A model generated the notes under the pieces. It did not search any database. It worked only from the letters and a program-made list of their open reading frames with translations, and was not told where the DNA came from. From Balamuthia mandrillaris (Eukaryota > Discosea > Longamoebia > Balamuthiidae): a DNA stretch of 64,000 nucleotides. Within the stretch, counting starts at the first letter, position 1. The number at the start of each line of letters is the position of its first letter. Shown here in pieces: positions 20,937-31,074 of the stretch. The stretch is taken from the NCBI GenBank assembly GCA_031835245.1, contig JAVKOQ010000104.1, positions 110,581 through 174,580 on the forward strand, read 5' to 3'. Position numbers and translations under genes: made by a program.

Positions 20937-23433
20937 TATATTTTCTTTCCGCTCTCTGATGTTTTTAGCTAACATTTTTTGCATGTTAGTTTAACTCCGT
21001 CGTCGAGCTCTCAATACAAAACAATTTCATCGTCAAGACAACCCTCACAACCAGAAGAGCGCGAAATGACTTCTGGAACAATCAACAACGAAACAACAGC
21101 ACCGATAAAGGCCGAAGAAGGGGAAATAGATACCGATCAGTTGGCTTTGCGAAAGGCGTTGGAGCTATCTCAGCAAGAAGCGCTGAAGTTAAAACAAGGG
21201 GAAGATGAAGAAGAAGCTTCCCTGAGAGAGGCTTTGCGACTATCTCTTGAAACTAGCCAAGCTTCAGAATTTGAATGGAGCGTTCCGCAAGAAGAAAACG
21301 TCGAAGCAACTCAACCCTTTTCTCTTTTTCCTATTTCTACTTCTAAGTTGCAACAACAAAGCATAACGACTACGCCAATGCAATTGGAAGAACAAGAGAC
21401 AAATATGCAACTGACGAACAAGGAAACATTTTCGACAATGACGACGGAACTCGAAACAACACTTGGCCAACAATCTGATGAAGTGATAGAAGACAATACA
21501 AACCAAGAAACGACTTTAACGGTAATGAATGACGATACGACCGGATCACAAGCAAAGGACAAGACAGAAGAGACTTCCTCCAAAGAGAAAGAAGAAGAAG
21601 AAGAGAGACTACCAGAAAATCATCAAGAACTAGAGCAACACGAACAGCAACCATCACAACAAACAACAGAAGCAGTCCAACAAACAGTTGTAGATAGACA
21701 GCAACAAGATTACCCACCAACAGCACAAACAGAAAACCTTGGCCAATCGCATGAAGTGGAAGAAGAGGAAAAAGCAGAGAATGACGAAGAAGAAGAACCG
21801 GCGGAACCTTCTCCTACTTACAGCACAAATGTTCTTCCTACAAACAACAACATACCCTATTCCAGAGTATTCAACCGCGTCATTTCCGGCGAAGAGATCA
21901 ACAAAGACTTTGAAGTGGTGTTGTTGGTGGACACTCGAGAGCCAACCGAAGTTCGACTGCCAGTCCTACAATGCATGCACAGAGCAGGTCTTGCTTGCGA
22001 GGAACGAGCTCTTGCGGCTGGCGACTTTCTCTGGATTATGCGCGAAAAGGATTCATATTATGAAATGGAACGACAACAATGGGGTAGAGGCCAAGAAAGT
22101 CAAAATCCTTTTTCCGTTACAACAAGCCATTCTTTGTTGAGCGAAAGCGAAACTGCTTCTTCTCCTTGGAACGGTGAGACTCAATCACAAGAACTACCAG
22201 CAACCACCAACCGAAGAAGAGGCAGACCGAGAAAAAGAAGAAGTGGAGGAACTGAGGAATGGAAAGAAGTGAAGAAAGAAGAACTGGTTCTAGATTGGAT
22301 CATTGAACGCAAATCAGTCACCGATTTGGCTTCTTCCATGGAGAGTGGTCGCTTCTCGGAGCAACAAGAACGACTGTTGCGCTCTAAAATGAACGTGGTG
22401 ACCCTTGTCGAGGGCATCAACGCGAATCACTGCTTGTTGACTGAAGAGCTGTTCGAAAGCGTTTGCGATTGTCTTCGTTTCCATCGGCCAAACTTATTTT
22501 TTGTTCACACGAACACAACGGACGACACTGTATTGTACCTCAAGACAATGACTGAGGAGATTACCCATTTTTATCGGCGTTGGGGCGTATCTTGTTCTTC
22601 TCCTCTTCCTTCTTCTTCTCTTTCCAATACATTCCAGTTGGAAAGTGGTTGCTCTCAACCACCATCACAACTTCTTCAAAATAATGGAGAAACGGAAGAT
22701 GAAGCAGACGCAGAAGAGGAAGCGATGAACAACTGCAACAGCGAAGACAGCAACAAAAATAACGAAGATACTGGGCGAAGCAACTACAACGGTAGAAAGC
22801 GAAAGAGTAATTGCAACAACAACAGACGAGGAGAAAAGAGAAAAAAGAGCACTTCATCTCCAGCTATTGTTCCACTGTACGAACTGGAGGAAGAGCTGCC
22901 TGCTCGATGGATGCTCTTTGACGAGTTCAACTCACGCCTGAAGAAAGGCAGTGATTCCATCAGTTACACTTGGAAGCAGCAACTGATGCAGATTCACGGA
23001 TGTTCAGAGAGCACGATGGCTTTCGCTTTGGAGGCTCTGAACATCCGTGATCTGGAGCAAAGCGAAAGCCATCGTGAGACAGTACCCAACGCCGTTTTTT
23101 CTTGTTGCTGCTTATAATGCGGTCGAAATGGAGTATCTCCGAGATGAAGAAGAACGACTACAACAACAACAAGAGGGAGAAGAAAAGCAAAAAGAAACAG
23201 AAGACACAACAAAAGGAGAAGAGCAGAGAATGGAAAAAGGAAATGTAACACAAGAGAAGAAGAAAAGAGGAAGAAAGAAAAAGCTACAGAATCTTTCATT
23301 GGAACAACGGAAAGCATTGTTATTGGCGGATTTGCCAGTTGTTGCTGAGGATGCTGCTATCAACGGTGTTGTTCGTCGCAAGAGGATCGGGCCAAAGCTC
23401 AGCACTGCCATCTACCAATACTTTGTTTGTTAA
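17936..23433 (+). CDS. MUS81: MUS81-type structure-specific endonuclease with inserted SAM, SWIM and UIM motifs; frame broken near the 3' end
   Basis: Exons 17936-18034, 18106-19219, 19332-19586, 19685-20349, 20433-20881, 20990 onward. Order: N-terminal helix-hairpin-helix (1-80, LLPGVGKFVKHEIEQGL); SAM domain (~190-250, VEQWLQLTVGLPQYLPNFIKSGYD); SWIM zinc finger (~509-535, CTC ... CKH); winged helix (~660-760, GPYAIMLAMYQALIL, TDSPWER); two ubiquitin-interacting motifs (~910-955, LRKALELSQQEA and LREALRLSLETS); XPF/ERCC4 nuclease (~1167-1390) with VDTRE, GDFLW and catalytic ERKSVTDLASSM; C-terminal helix-hairpin-helix to TAA 23431-23433. MUS81 pairs with EME1/EME2 and cuts replication and recombination intermediates in the nucleus. 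Usual length is 550-650 residues, and this one reaches ~1,660. The frame is interrupted at 23010-23055 by a 46-bp inverted copy; read straight, the protein stops at 23117, losing its last ~100 residues. Confidence 0.88.
22993..23076. repeat. 46-bp reverse-complement insertion forming a quasi-palindrome inside MUS81
   Basis: Bases 23010-23055 are the reverse complement, with a few mismatches, of the sequence spanning their own insertion point. Segments run A (22993-23009), B' (23012-23030), A' (23033-23050), B (23058-23076), where B' and B match over 19 bases (CACGATGGCTTTCGCTTTG and its complement). The insert is 46 bases, which is not a multiple of three, so it shifts the frame. Across it, the coding text on both sides continues as expected for the last MUS81 domain. 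Confidence 0.85.
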
Positions 23434-23529
23434 AACGATCAGCATGAAGAAGAAGCACGAAGAATAAGAAAATAAAGAAGGAAGAAACAAGAGAGACGAA
23501 GCAAAGAGAACAAGCCCAAAGAAACAGTT

Positions 23530-25883
23530 TCATTCTGTCTCAAACAACGTCAACCCATCCAAATACTCTGCCAACGCTTCCAACTCCATCTCCGACACTT
23601 GCGCCTCCGTCAAGCCGAGTGTGTCCCGCATTTCCCTTAACTCTGTCACCGGCTCCCGAAGACATCGCTCCACGCGAGTGTCGTGATCAGCAAGAGTGGA
23701 GACCCATTCTCGATGCCGTTCCACCACTAGCGAAGCTTCCTCCAGACAAGCCCCACTGCAATCCGCCACTACATCTCTTGGATCTCTTTGTGAAGTGAAG
23801 AAGAAGTGTGACAGAGGCGCAGGAGAAGAAGCATGAGGAAGAAAACTCTCCATCTCCTCCTCTTCCGCTCTTTGTTGTTGTGGTGCTGACTGAATGAAGT
23901 GAACGAGAAAGTGAGAGTGTTGGACAAGTTGGAAGATGGCGAAAAGGTCATGCGTTTCAGCAACGAAGATGTCTTCTGGTGCAGACGTAACAGCTTTGCT
24001 CATCAACCAACGAAGCGCCTCCATTTGCCATATCGCAGCAGAAGAACGTTGCAACGAGTTATCCATCACCACCACTTTGCAGCCTGTTCCATCGCACCTC
24101 TTGTTCCTTTCATATCTTTCTCCGAACGGAACTGTCGGACGAAATCCGAAATACGGCACATCGTTCGCGGTCTTCTCCACATAATCCTCCACCACAATCA
24201 CTTCTTCCCCTTCTTCCACTTTTTTGCAACGAGCAAAGCCAAAGACGCACAACCACTCCCCAAAGTGACGGTCAAGCAATTGGATGCTCTCCTTTGGAAG
24301 AACTTCGAGGAAGGAACCTATGCCACCCTCGCTGTCCGTGATGTGGTTCGTGTTGAAACCTGTTTGTGGATCCCATTTGGCGACCGGACCGGCTTTGCCC
24401 TCTTTGCTCTTGTAGGAGGAGAGCACTTGCCGGTGGATCGTTTCAAAGTCTTCTCGTGTGAGGTCCGTTATCCCCAATACCTTTTTTGAAGAATGGATGT
24501 TACAAATGAGGAAAAAAGACAAAAACAAAAAACAAAGAAACTGACTTGAGCCATGTTTTGGATTTCTTGAACAGGGTTATGAACGGAGGCGACGTAGGAC
24601 AGGTCGTAGTCAGAGAAGCGCAGCCATTGCTGATACCATTGAAAGTACTCTTGAACGAGTTTCTCGCACGAAGACGATCCCGCGAACAGCTTCGTTCCTG
24701 ATCATCGCCAAGCGAAAGAAGAAGTCAGGGAAAGAGAGAAGCAAGAAGAACACAACAAAGGACACAACCTTTGGCCATCAAGCGATGACAAGAAGCGGCC
24801 GAGTCTCTGGGATCCCGAATCGAGGTGAACACAAAGACGGCATTCCCCTTCGCGTTGCCCGCCAGCTCCAACGGATCAAAGTACTCATGAATCTTTGCAA
24901 CGGCCACCGGATTGCCGTCCAGCAGCTGCTTGGCTCTGCGGATCTCATGGCCGTGGTTGGAGGCCACCTGGTCCTCCGGAAGGCCCGTTGCCCTTTGGAC
25001 CAACAGCTTCAACACGTTAAACTGTGCAAAGTAAAACAATGGTATCAGTGAGTAATACAGTTTTCTTTTGCGAAGACAGCAAAATAACCTGCCAAGTACT
25101 GCTGGAGCGAGTGTATCCAGAGGCAATGACCTTGCAATGCTGGGCCGTGCAGGCCTTGCCTCTTGGGTTGGGGTTGAGCGGATCCCCTCTCCACTCGTAC
25201 CACGATGTGACCGGCGGCAGTTGAGTGGCTGTAGAGGCTGGGCCTCTGGCTGAAGTGGGTGGCGGGAGGGGTCGTGCGACGATGTGGTCCTTCTCAGCCG
25301 TTGTTCTTGTTGGAGAGGGAGGTTGGCTTTGTGGCTGTGCAGGGCGGCGGAAGGAAGCAGGAGTCGAGGGAGTTGGTCTTTGGTAGTTGGAAACCGAGCT
25401 GAAACGAGGGGGAACCCGTGCTGGTGTTGTTTTTATTGAGGGCGAAGAAGAAAGAGCAGAAGATGATGGAGAGGAAGGAGGAGGGTTGGAAGGAGAAAGG
25501 GGATCATTTTCGTTTCGGATCATGGATGAAGAGAGAGGAGGACTCTCTCTTGTGTTTAGAGAGTGGGAGAGTGAAGGAGGGGGCAGCAAAGAGGAGGACG
25601 CAGGCCGTCTGGTTTCCGTTGGAGAAGGGAAGGTGGGGATAGGAGGAGAAGGGGGATGCTTCGTTGTAGGTTCGCTGGTTTCGGAGAGAGTAGCACGAGG
25701 CGCAGGCAGCCGCCCCTCATTGGGCAAGACAGGAGCGAATTTGGTTTGCACAAACCCAGAGGCTTTCCTCTCTTTGACCTCATCCGTGGTGAAGAGGCTC
25801 CCCAGAAAGAAGACCTGAGAGAGCACAAACACCGCAAGCCCACAGGTGAAAAGGGTGTTTCTATTAATCCTTGCGACTATCAT
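23530..25883 (-). CDS. Membrane-anchored sulfotransferase-like protein with a duplicated motif
   Basis: Exons 25883-25089, 25021-24769, 24697-24546, 24480-23530, 716 residues. The start is the ATG before IVARINRNTL, followed at residues ~9-30 by a hydrophobic signal-anchor (TLFTCGLAVFVLSQVFFLGSLF without charges), so a type II Golgi orientation is likely. A Pro/Ser-rich stem of ~190 residues follows. The domain starts near 253 with ASGYTRSSSTWQ, the 5'-phosphosulfate loop, and contains TSIRDPRDSAAS (~334), the 3'-phosphate-binding motif for PAPS, then DYDLSYVAS and a C-terminal part ending near 480. A second FTSQRDPRDVVADC with similar surroundings occurs near 632, with no second loop visible, so a partial second domain follows. 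It would transfer sulfate from PAPS to a glycan or protein; acceptor unknown. The exon 3 to 4 junction is less certain. Confidence 0.72.
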
Positions 25884-26500
25884 TTTTTTTAGCTTTGCCT
25901 CAGCTATGCGAAGAGCATCCCGAAGAAGCAGCAAACAACTCACCGCCTTTCAAGAGTGCAGACCTCTATGGGGTTTTTTCTGGTTTCTGGGGTTATGCGC
26001 TCCAGCTGTTTCCTCTTTGACTTTACCTTCCAGTATTTTTTTTTTTGCAACAGTTCGTCGATCGGGTGTTTCCTTTTTGAGAACAATCCGATTTTTAGGT
26101 CTCAAGGGTCGTTGGTTCGAGTCCCACCCTCGCTTGGAGCTCTGATGCCTGCTCTCTCTCTTCTCAAGAGCATTTGGAGAAAGAAAGACCAACAACGACT
26201 GCGGTGCGTCGAGTTTTGTTTGGTGGGAGCATGTGCCAGACGGCTCTGGCCAAGGACGAGAGAGGAGAATAAGTCAATGTGGAAGAGGGGATTGAAGCTC
26301 AGCATGGCAAGGGAGAGGTACAGAAGTGTCCTGCAATAGGTTGCGGTTGATGACGCATAATCTATGAGCTCACTCCGCTCTTAGAGGAAGAAAACGAAGA
26401 AGCAAGAAGAGGAAGAAGCACAAGGAAGAAGCACAAAAAGGGAGAAAAGTAAGTTCATGTCGACCCGAAATGTTTACATTCGAGGAGACAAAACAAAAAG
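25884..26500. other. Intergenic region with a tRNA-derived fragment
   Basis: Divergent region between the sulfotransferase and PPR genes. Apart from the tRNA-like fragment at 26086-26134 I see no gene. Short frames here are shadows of the fragment or low complexity. Confidence 0.5.
26086..26134 (+). pseudogene. 3' half of a tRNA, closest to tRNA-Lys (degenerate)
   Basis: The stretch contains an anticodon-like TTTTTA region, CTCAAGGGTCG and a T-arm with loop TTCGAGT, and ends in CACCCTCGCT. The order and spacing match the 3' half of eukaryotic tRNA-Lys. The T stem GTTGG/CCCAC has one mismatch and I find no matching 5' acceptor strand or D arm upstream. It is therefore best seen as a truncated or decayed tRNA gene. 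Confidence 0.35.
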
Positions 26501-28158
26501 ATGAGGAAGCGTTTCTCGTCGCTTGCCGCCGTCGTGGCTGGCGGTGCGCCGGCATATGGCAGCTTTCCCGCTCAGAGGTAAAGTTATTTTTGAAAAAAAG
26601 AGCTTTCGTTGCGAACTAACTGTAATGCCCGCAGTTCAACCATGATCTCTCGTCCTTTCTTCACAAGTAGGCTAGTTTCTTCTCTTCTCTCCTTCTCTCC
26701 TTCTACAGTTCTGTTCTCACTTCTTCTTCTTGCTTCTTCTTTTTCTTCTTCTTCTTCCTCTTGTTCTTCTTCTTCTTCTGCTTCTTTCCTCTTGCTTCTT
26801 CTTTGTCACAAGCAACGTTGTGGAAGTGCCCTCATCGTTTCCTCGTCTTCACCTCTTCGTTTCGCCCTCACTTTCACCAATCCACTCCTTTCCTCCATTC
26901 CACCGCTGCCCCTGCACCTTCTACGACCGGCCTCAAGGCAAAACGGGTGAAGAAAATGGAGGAACGGAACCCTTTCCAGATTCGCAAGCAAACACAACGA
27001 ATGAACGAAGAGCTCTGCCTCCTTGCTGAGAAGAGACAGGTCGCCGACATGTTCGCTCTCTACCACCAACGCAAGGAACTTGGCGTCAAGCCCGACATGC
27101 TCACCTTTCTCCACCTCATTCGGGCTTGTGGCAGATCTTCTTTTTCCCCAGTTTCTTCTTCTACTACTTCATCTTCTTCTAGCAACAACAAAACGAACGA
27201 AGCAGAACGAATAGAGCAACAACAATACTTGGACCAAGCATTCGGGGTGTTAGACCTATTACAAGCTGAAGGAGTGAAGCCTGGCATCGTGACCTACACC
27301 GTCCTGTTGGATAGCTGCGTGGAAGCCAAAGACCTCGACAAAGCCTTTCAGGCCCTGCAACGAATGGAGGCAGCTGGAGTGAAGCCCAACCTTGTGGCTT
27401 TCAACACCTTGATGAGGTTGGCTGCTGCCAACGGTGACTTGGCTCGTCAGGAACAGGTCTTTGACATGATCAAGCAACGAGGATTAAGGCCAGACGTAGC
27501 CACCTTTAACATTCTTTTGCAAGAGCTCGTCTTCAACAACAAAACGAAGAAGCAAAAGGAGGTGGTGGATCGAAGTTTTGGAATGCTGGAGCGAATGAAG
27601 AAGGAAGCAGTGGAGCCCGACTTGCTGACCTACCGCACGTTACTTATTGCTTGTGAAGCACCAGAAGAAGATGAAGGCGATGCTCACCCTCTGTTGGATC
27701 GAGCTTTAGGCGTTTGGAATGCCATGGGACAAGCGGGATTGGAACTAGATACCCCCATCTACGATGCTTTCATTCGCGCTTGCAGCAGTCACGGAGACTT
27801 TGAGCACACGCTAGCAGCCCTCAAGGAGATGACCGCGCAGCCAAAGAACAGCCGTTTGCCTCAAAGAAAGACGTTGCAGCGGGTCTTCAGGGCCTGTGCT
27901 CGTTGGGGAAAGGTGGAGGAGGGCATGCAAGTGTTGGCCACCATGAGAGCGCACGGCATGAAGCCGGATCAAGACATGTTGGCCTCCTTGGTGGGTGCTT
28001 GCCGCGAAAGAAAGCAAAGAGCAGACCATGCTGATGCTGCGGTCGCTCAGCTGGAGCAAGGAATGTTGGAGCAGATGAGAAGAGAGCCGTTTCGGCTCAC
28101 GCATCGCATTGTAGACCTGGACGATGTGCCCAAGGAGCTTGAAGAGTTTTATGCTTGA
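26501..28158 (+). CDS. Pentatricopeptide-repeat (PPR) protein, mitochondrial
   Basis: Exons 26501-26577, 26635-26666, 26813-28158, 484 residues. The N-terminus (MRKRFSSLAAVVAGGAPAYG, then SRPFFT and FTSSFRPHFHQSTPF) is basic, Ser-rich and lacks acids, as in mitochondrial presequences. From about residue 100 to 420 come 35-residue PPR units: KPDMLTFLHLIRAC, KPGIVTYTVLLDSCVEAKDLDKAF, KPNLVAFNTLMRLAAANGD, RPDVATFNILLQELV, EPDLLTYRTLLIACE, LDTPIYDAFIRACSSHGD, KTLQRVFRACARWGKVEEG. PPR proteins bind organellar RNA base by base for processing, stability or translation. No additional catalytic domain (such as DYW) is present. Two low-complexity insertions split repeats near 27140-27230 and 27530-27560. 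Confidence 0.88.
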
Positions 28159-28343
28159 AGCGAGCAATGGCCATCATTGCTCTCCTCTCTGACTTTCTTT
28201 TTCCAAGAAAACACTGGTGTGCTTCTGAAAGAAGAGCAGCTGCTGCACAAGACAGAAAGAAAAGTTCTAAACTACTCGGAGAAATGCGGCCGAGCGGGTG
28301 CGGTGCTCTCTCTTGCAAGGGCTTCCCTCGCCTGGGAAGGGTG

Positions 28344-29145
28344 ATGTCTCTGCGGCAAAGGGGTTGCGATGGTTCGTTGTTGGTTCTTCTTCTCCCTGCG
28401 TATCGCGTGTGAGGCGCCTCACTGAGCTTTTGTGTAAGGCTGGAGACCGCAAAGCCGTCGCTCGTTTTGTGCTGCTGCCGCCAAAGAGGAGAGCCAACCA
28501 CAACCACAAACAAAGCCGAAGCGAGCGCTCGAGGCCGTGAAGTACATGCTGCTGGGGGTTGTGTTCGCCAAAGGCGCTTTGGACTCGCTGGAAACCTACG
28601 CCAACTGGAGAAAAACGCAGGGCGACTGCAGCTCCCTCTGGAACGAGCATGGCCTCGAGGCCCTTGCGGAGTTGCAACGTCAGCTCAACGGAGGACCCAA
28701 CACTCCCTTGCGCGCCCACTTCCTTCCCTCTTCTTCGCGAGAGGCCGGGGAAGCGGCTCACAAGCTCACGTTGCAGTGGAGCAGCGGCGCCACGACCACG
28801 AGCCCCAAGTCCGCTACCACTTGGAGGTACCGTCCTCGAGAGCAACCGCCCCCAGCGGAACAACACCAACAACCGGAACACCAGACACAGAACTGGTTCG
28901 ACGCCTTGATGCGCTACCACTTTTTGGTGTGGGAGGCAGAGACGACTCTCCAAGTGCCCATTGCGATCAAGGAGCAAACCGGCAAACGAGAAGAAGCCCA
29001 AGAGTCGCTGCTTGTGGTGGAGGGCAGAACGCACAAGGGGAGCTGGGTGGTGGACCCGAAGCACGGCGCCTGGGTGCAGACGCAGGGCAGGGACGCCGTC
29101 TGCATCCCTTTGGTGGCCTCTCCCTCTCCCATAGCGCAGCAATAG
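28344..29145 (+). CDS. Unrecognised protein with probable mitochondrial presequence
   Basis: Exons 28344-28362 and 28439-29145, 241 residues. The tiny first exon MSLRQRG joined to WRPQSRRSFCAAAAKEE gives a textbook presequence, which is the reason for choosing this start; an alternative is to begin at the ATG at 28537 in exon 2. The mature part starts RALEAVKYMLLGVVFAKGALDSLETY, an amphipathic or membrane-associated helix, and continues with a folded-looking segment containing HKLTLQWSSG and WFDALMRYHFLVWEAETTLQVPIAI, ending in GSWVVDPKHGAWVQTQGRDAV. Lone Trp residues and beta-rich pattern suggest a small alpha+beta domain. I do not recognise the family. It sits between a PPR gene and CsbD-like genes whose products also look mitochondrial. 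Confidence 0.55.
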
Positions 29146-29418
29146 AGGGACAAGGAGAGGAGACTTGGATCTTTTTGTCGACAGATAAGAGAGAGGAGAG
29201 GAGAGGATGCGAAATTTCGATGGCATCCTGTCATTCGATTTGCATCCCATTTTCTGCCAACTCTTTCCCTATTTTCTACGTACTTTCCTTTCCACACGAA
29301 AGCCTTTAAAACAAAAACATCTTCACGCTGCCTTCTCTTTCCTTTCGTCTTTTCAAAAACACAACAAAAAGAGAACATCCACCAAAACACAAAAAAAACA
29401 AAAACCTTTTGGTCAAAA

Positions 29419-30186
29419 ATGAGAAGTCAACTCGTGCGTTTCACATCAGGGTCCTCCTCTCTTATCCAACCGCATGCTCGTCTGCTTCGTTTGACGACCG
29501 CGCAGAGGTCCTTTGCCACTGTGGGCGGATCGGACCCTCGCCACGACGTCCCGCTCGGCGACAAGCTCGCCGGCGGCGTCAAGCAAGCCACCGGCAAGAT
29601 CTTTGGCGACAGGGAGCTCGAGGCCGAGGGCCGCATCCAACGCGAGGAAGGCATGAAGGCGGCCTCCCCCGAGCGAGTCCGCACCGAGAGCGAGCTGGCC
29701 GAGGCCCAAGGTGCCATCAAGCATGGCGCCGAGACCCTCCGCGAGAAGGCCAAAGGCGCTGCCTCATATGTCAAGGACACCGTCATGGGCGGCGGCCACT
29801 CCCACGCAGACGCCCAAATGGGAGACCGCATGATGGGCGGCGCCAAGGAGGCCACCGGAAAGATGGCCGGCAGGGAGGACTGGGAGGCCCAAGGCAAGGC
29901 GCAGAGGAGCCAGGGCGGTGGGACCGCCACCGACGCCAGCATGAGCGACCGCGTCATGGGCAAGGCCAAAGAGGGAATGGGACGCATGGCGGGCAACCAG
30001 GGCATGCAGGAGGAAGGCAGGAAGCAGCAGTTGGGCGAGGAGCATCAGAACAAGACGGCGGAGTGGATGAAGCAAAAGGGGCACGAGATGAAGGGCAGTT
30101 TGAAGGAGCAGGCGGGGAAGATGATGGGGAAGGAGGACCTGGAGGAGAGGGGAAGGAGGGAGAGGAACGAAGGCGGCAGGCTGTAA
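29419..30186 (+). CDS. CsbD/LEA-like stress protein with at least four repeats, mitochondrial
   Basis: Single exon of 255 residues with GC-rich codon use, more biased than its neighbours. The first ~40 residues (MRSQLVRFTSGSSSLIQPHA ... AQRSFATVGG) are a classic mitochondrial presequence. The mature protein repeats a CsbD-like unit: GGVKQATGKIFGDRELEAEG (~53-72), GAKEATGKMAGREDWEAQG (~141), GKAKEGMGRMAGNQGMQEEG (~177), GSLKEQAGKMMGKEDLEERG (~230), separated by Ala/Lys/Glu helices. CsbD proteins of bacteria and LEA-like proteins of eukaryotes are hydrophilic, largely disordered until dried or stressed, and are induced by stress. A role in desiccation or encystment is inference. A relative with one such unit follows at 31075. 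Confidence 0.75.
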   Translation: MRSQLVRFTSGSSSLIQPHARLLRLTTAQRSFATVGGSDPRHDVPLGDKLAGGVKQATGKIFGDRELEAEGRIQREEGMKAASPERVRTESELAEAQGAIKHGAETLREKAKGAASYVKDTVMGGGHSHADAQMGDRMMGGAKEATGKMAGREDWEAQGKAQRSQGGGTATDASMSDRVMGKAKEGMGRMAGNQGMQEEGRKQQLGEEHQNKTAEWMKQKGHEMKGSLKEQAGKMMGKEDLEERGRRERNEGGRL

Positions 30187-31074
30187 ATAAACCAACCGTT
30201 CCTTTTTCGTATTCGTGTGGCTTCTTATTTTCTTTTCCAAGCATATCCTTTGCCCAACTCATTCCCTCCGCTGAGCGAAGGAGCAGGAGGAGAAACCATG
30301 ATTCACAAGATAAAGGCGATGGGACCAAATAGAGTGCCCATAACAAGCCGCTTCGGTCACGTTGGTAATGCCGTCTTCACCGCTGCTGCAGCGGACAACA
30401 AACCGTTTGGTCATTTTATATTACATTGACACCAGACCTACCGCTTCAACTCTGCACCTAACTGGAACTGTGTCTCTTTGACCGTGCAACAACTTGGCCG
30501 TTCGCCCCACCGCTGCTGTGCACGCCACAAGCGTTTTGTGGCTATTGCAGGGCAAGCGGCCACAAGCTGTTGCACGGTCAAGGAGACACAGTTCCAGTTG
30601 CATTCCAGAGACCCGTGATGACGACCCGGCATTGCTTGTCCAGTGCACTCCGGAGGATGTTTCCCACAAGCAAAAAAGCTGCAGAGGCTTGCTTTTGCTC
30701 CCTAGATTCTCTCCTTCTTCTCCTCCTGGTTTTTCTGCCTGTCTTCCTCCGAGTTTCCTCCTCTTTTTGTTTGCTTCTTGACCAGCCCTCCGCCCCCTCC
30801 CCTTTATGTGGAAGCTGCTGCTGTGGTTGTTCATCCAGGCCAAGACCAAGACAAGACAACACCACGACGAACCATAACAACCTGGTTCGCACAGCACAAC
30901 TCCAAAAAAAATAGGCGTTCCCGTCATCGTACCGATCATCATCCCGGTGGGTCCCATCCGTCGACTCCTCCGAAGGCTTCGCGGCGGCAGGAAGAAGAGA
31001 CGGGTCCGAAGAAAACAAAAGCTCTTCAAACGACTTCGCTGAGGCGATAAAACGAAACCCCAAAAAAAACAAGC
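30187..31074. other. 888-base intergenic region with decayed zinc-knuckle fragment
   Basis: Between the two CsbD-like genes. It contains the inverted zinc-knuckle remnant at 30449-30606, described separately. The rest (30607-31074) is CT- and CA-rich without a convincing gene. Confidence 0.5.
30449..30606 (+). pseudogene. Decayed CCHC zinc-knuckle gene fragment with inverted flanking copy
   Basis: On the + strand, bases ~30513-30593 read in shifting frames as SPHRCCARHKR, then FCGYCRASGHK, then SCCTVKETQF. In the PIN gene at 42969-44609 the same order reads SPDHCARHSL, FFCRASGHLS, SSCTVKETQ. Two or more frameshifts show it is not functional. In addition, 30461-30500 is an imperfect inverted copy of 30558-30600 (arms share CTTTGACCGTGCAACA- and its complement), so the whole unit can fold as a hairpin with a ~55-base loop. 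Arms differ at several bases, which makes a simple read artefact unlikely. Confidence 0.65.

Noticed and set aside
23010-23055. An ordinary intron covering the MUS81 insertion
   Set aside because: No GT-AG pair removes the segment in frame. The exact 46-base excision that restores the frame has AG...GG borders and is an inverted copy of its flanks.
28267-29250. Long open minus-strand frame of ~327 codons
   Set aside because: It lies antisense to the presequence protein, has Arg/Leu/Gly-rich composition typical of the reverse of GC-rich codons, no ATG at a natural place and no family motifs.
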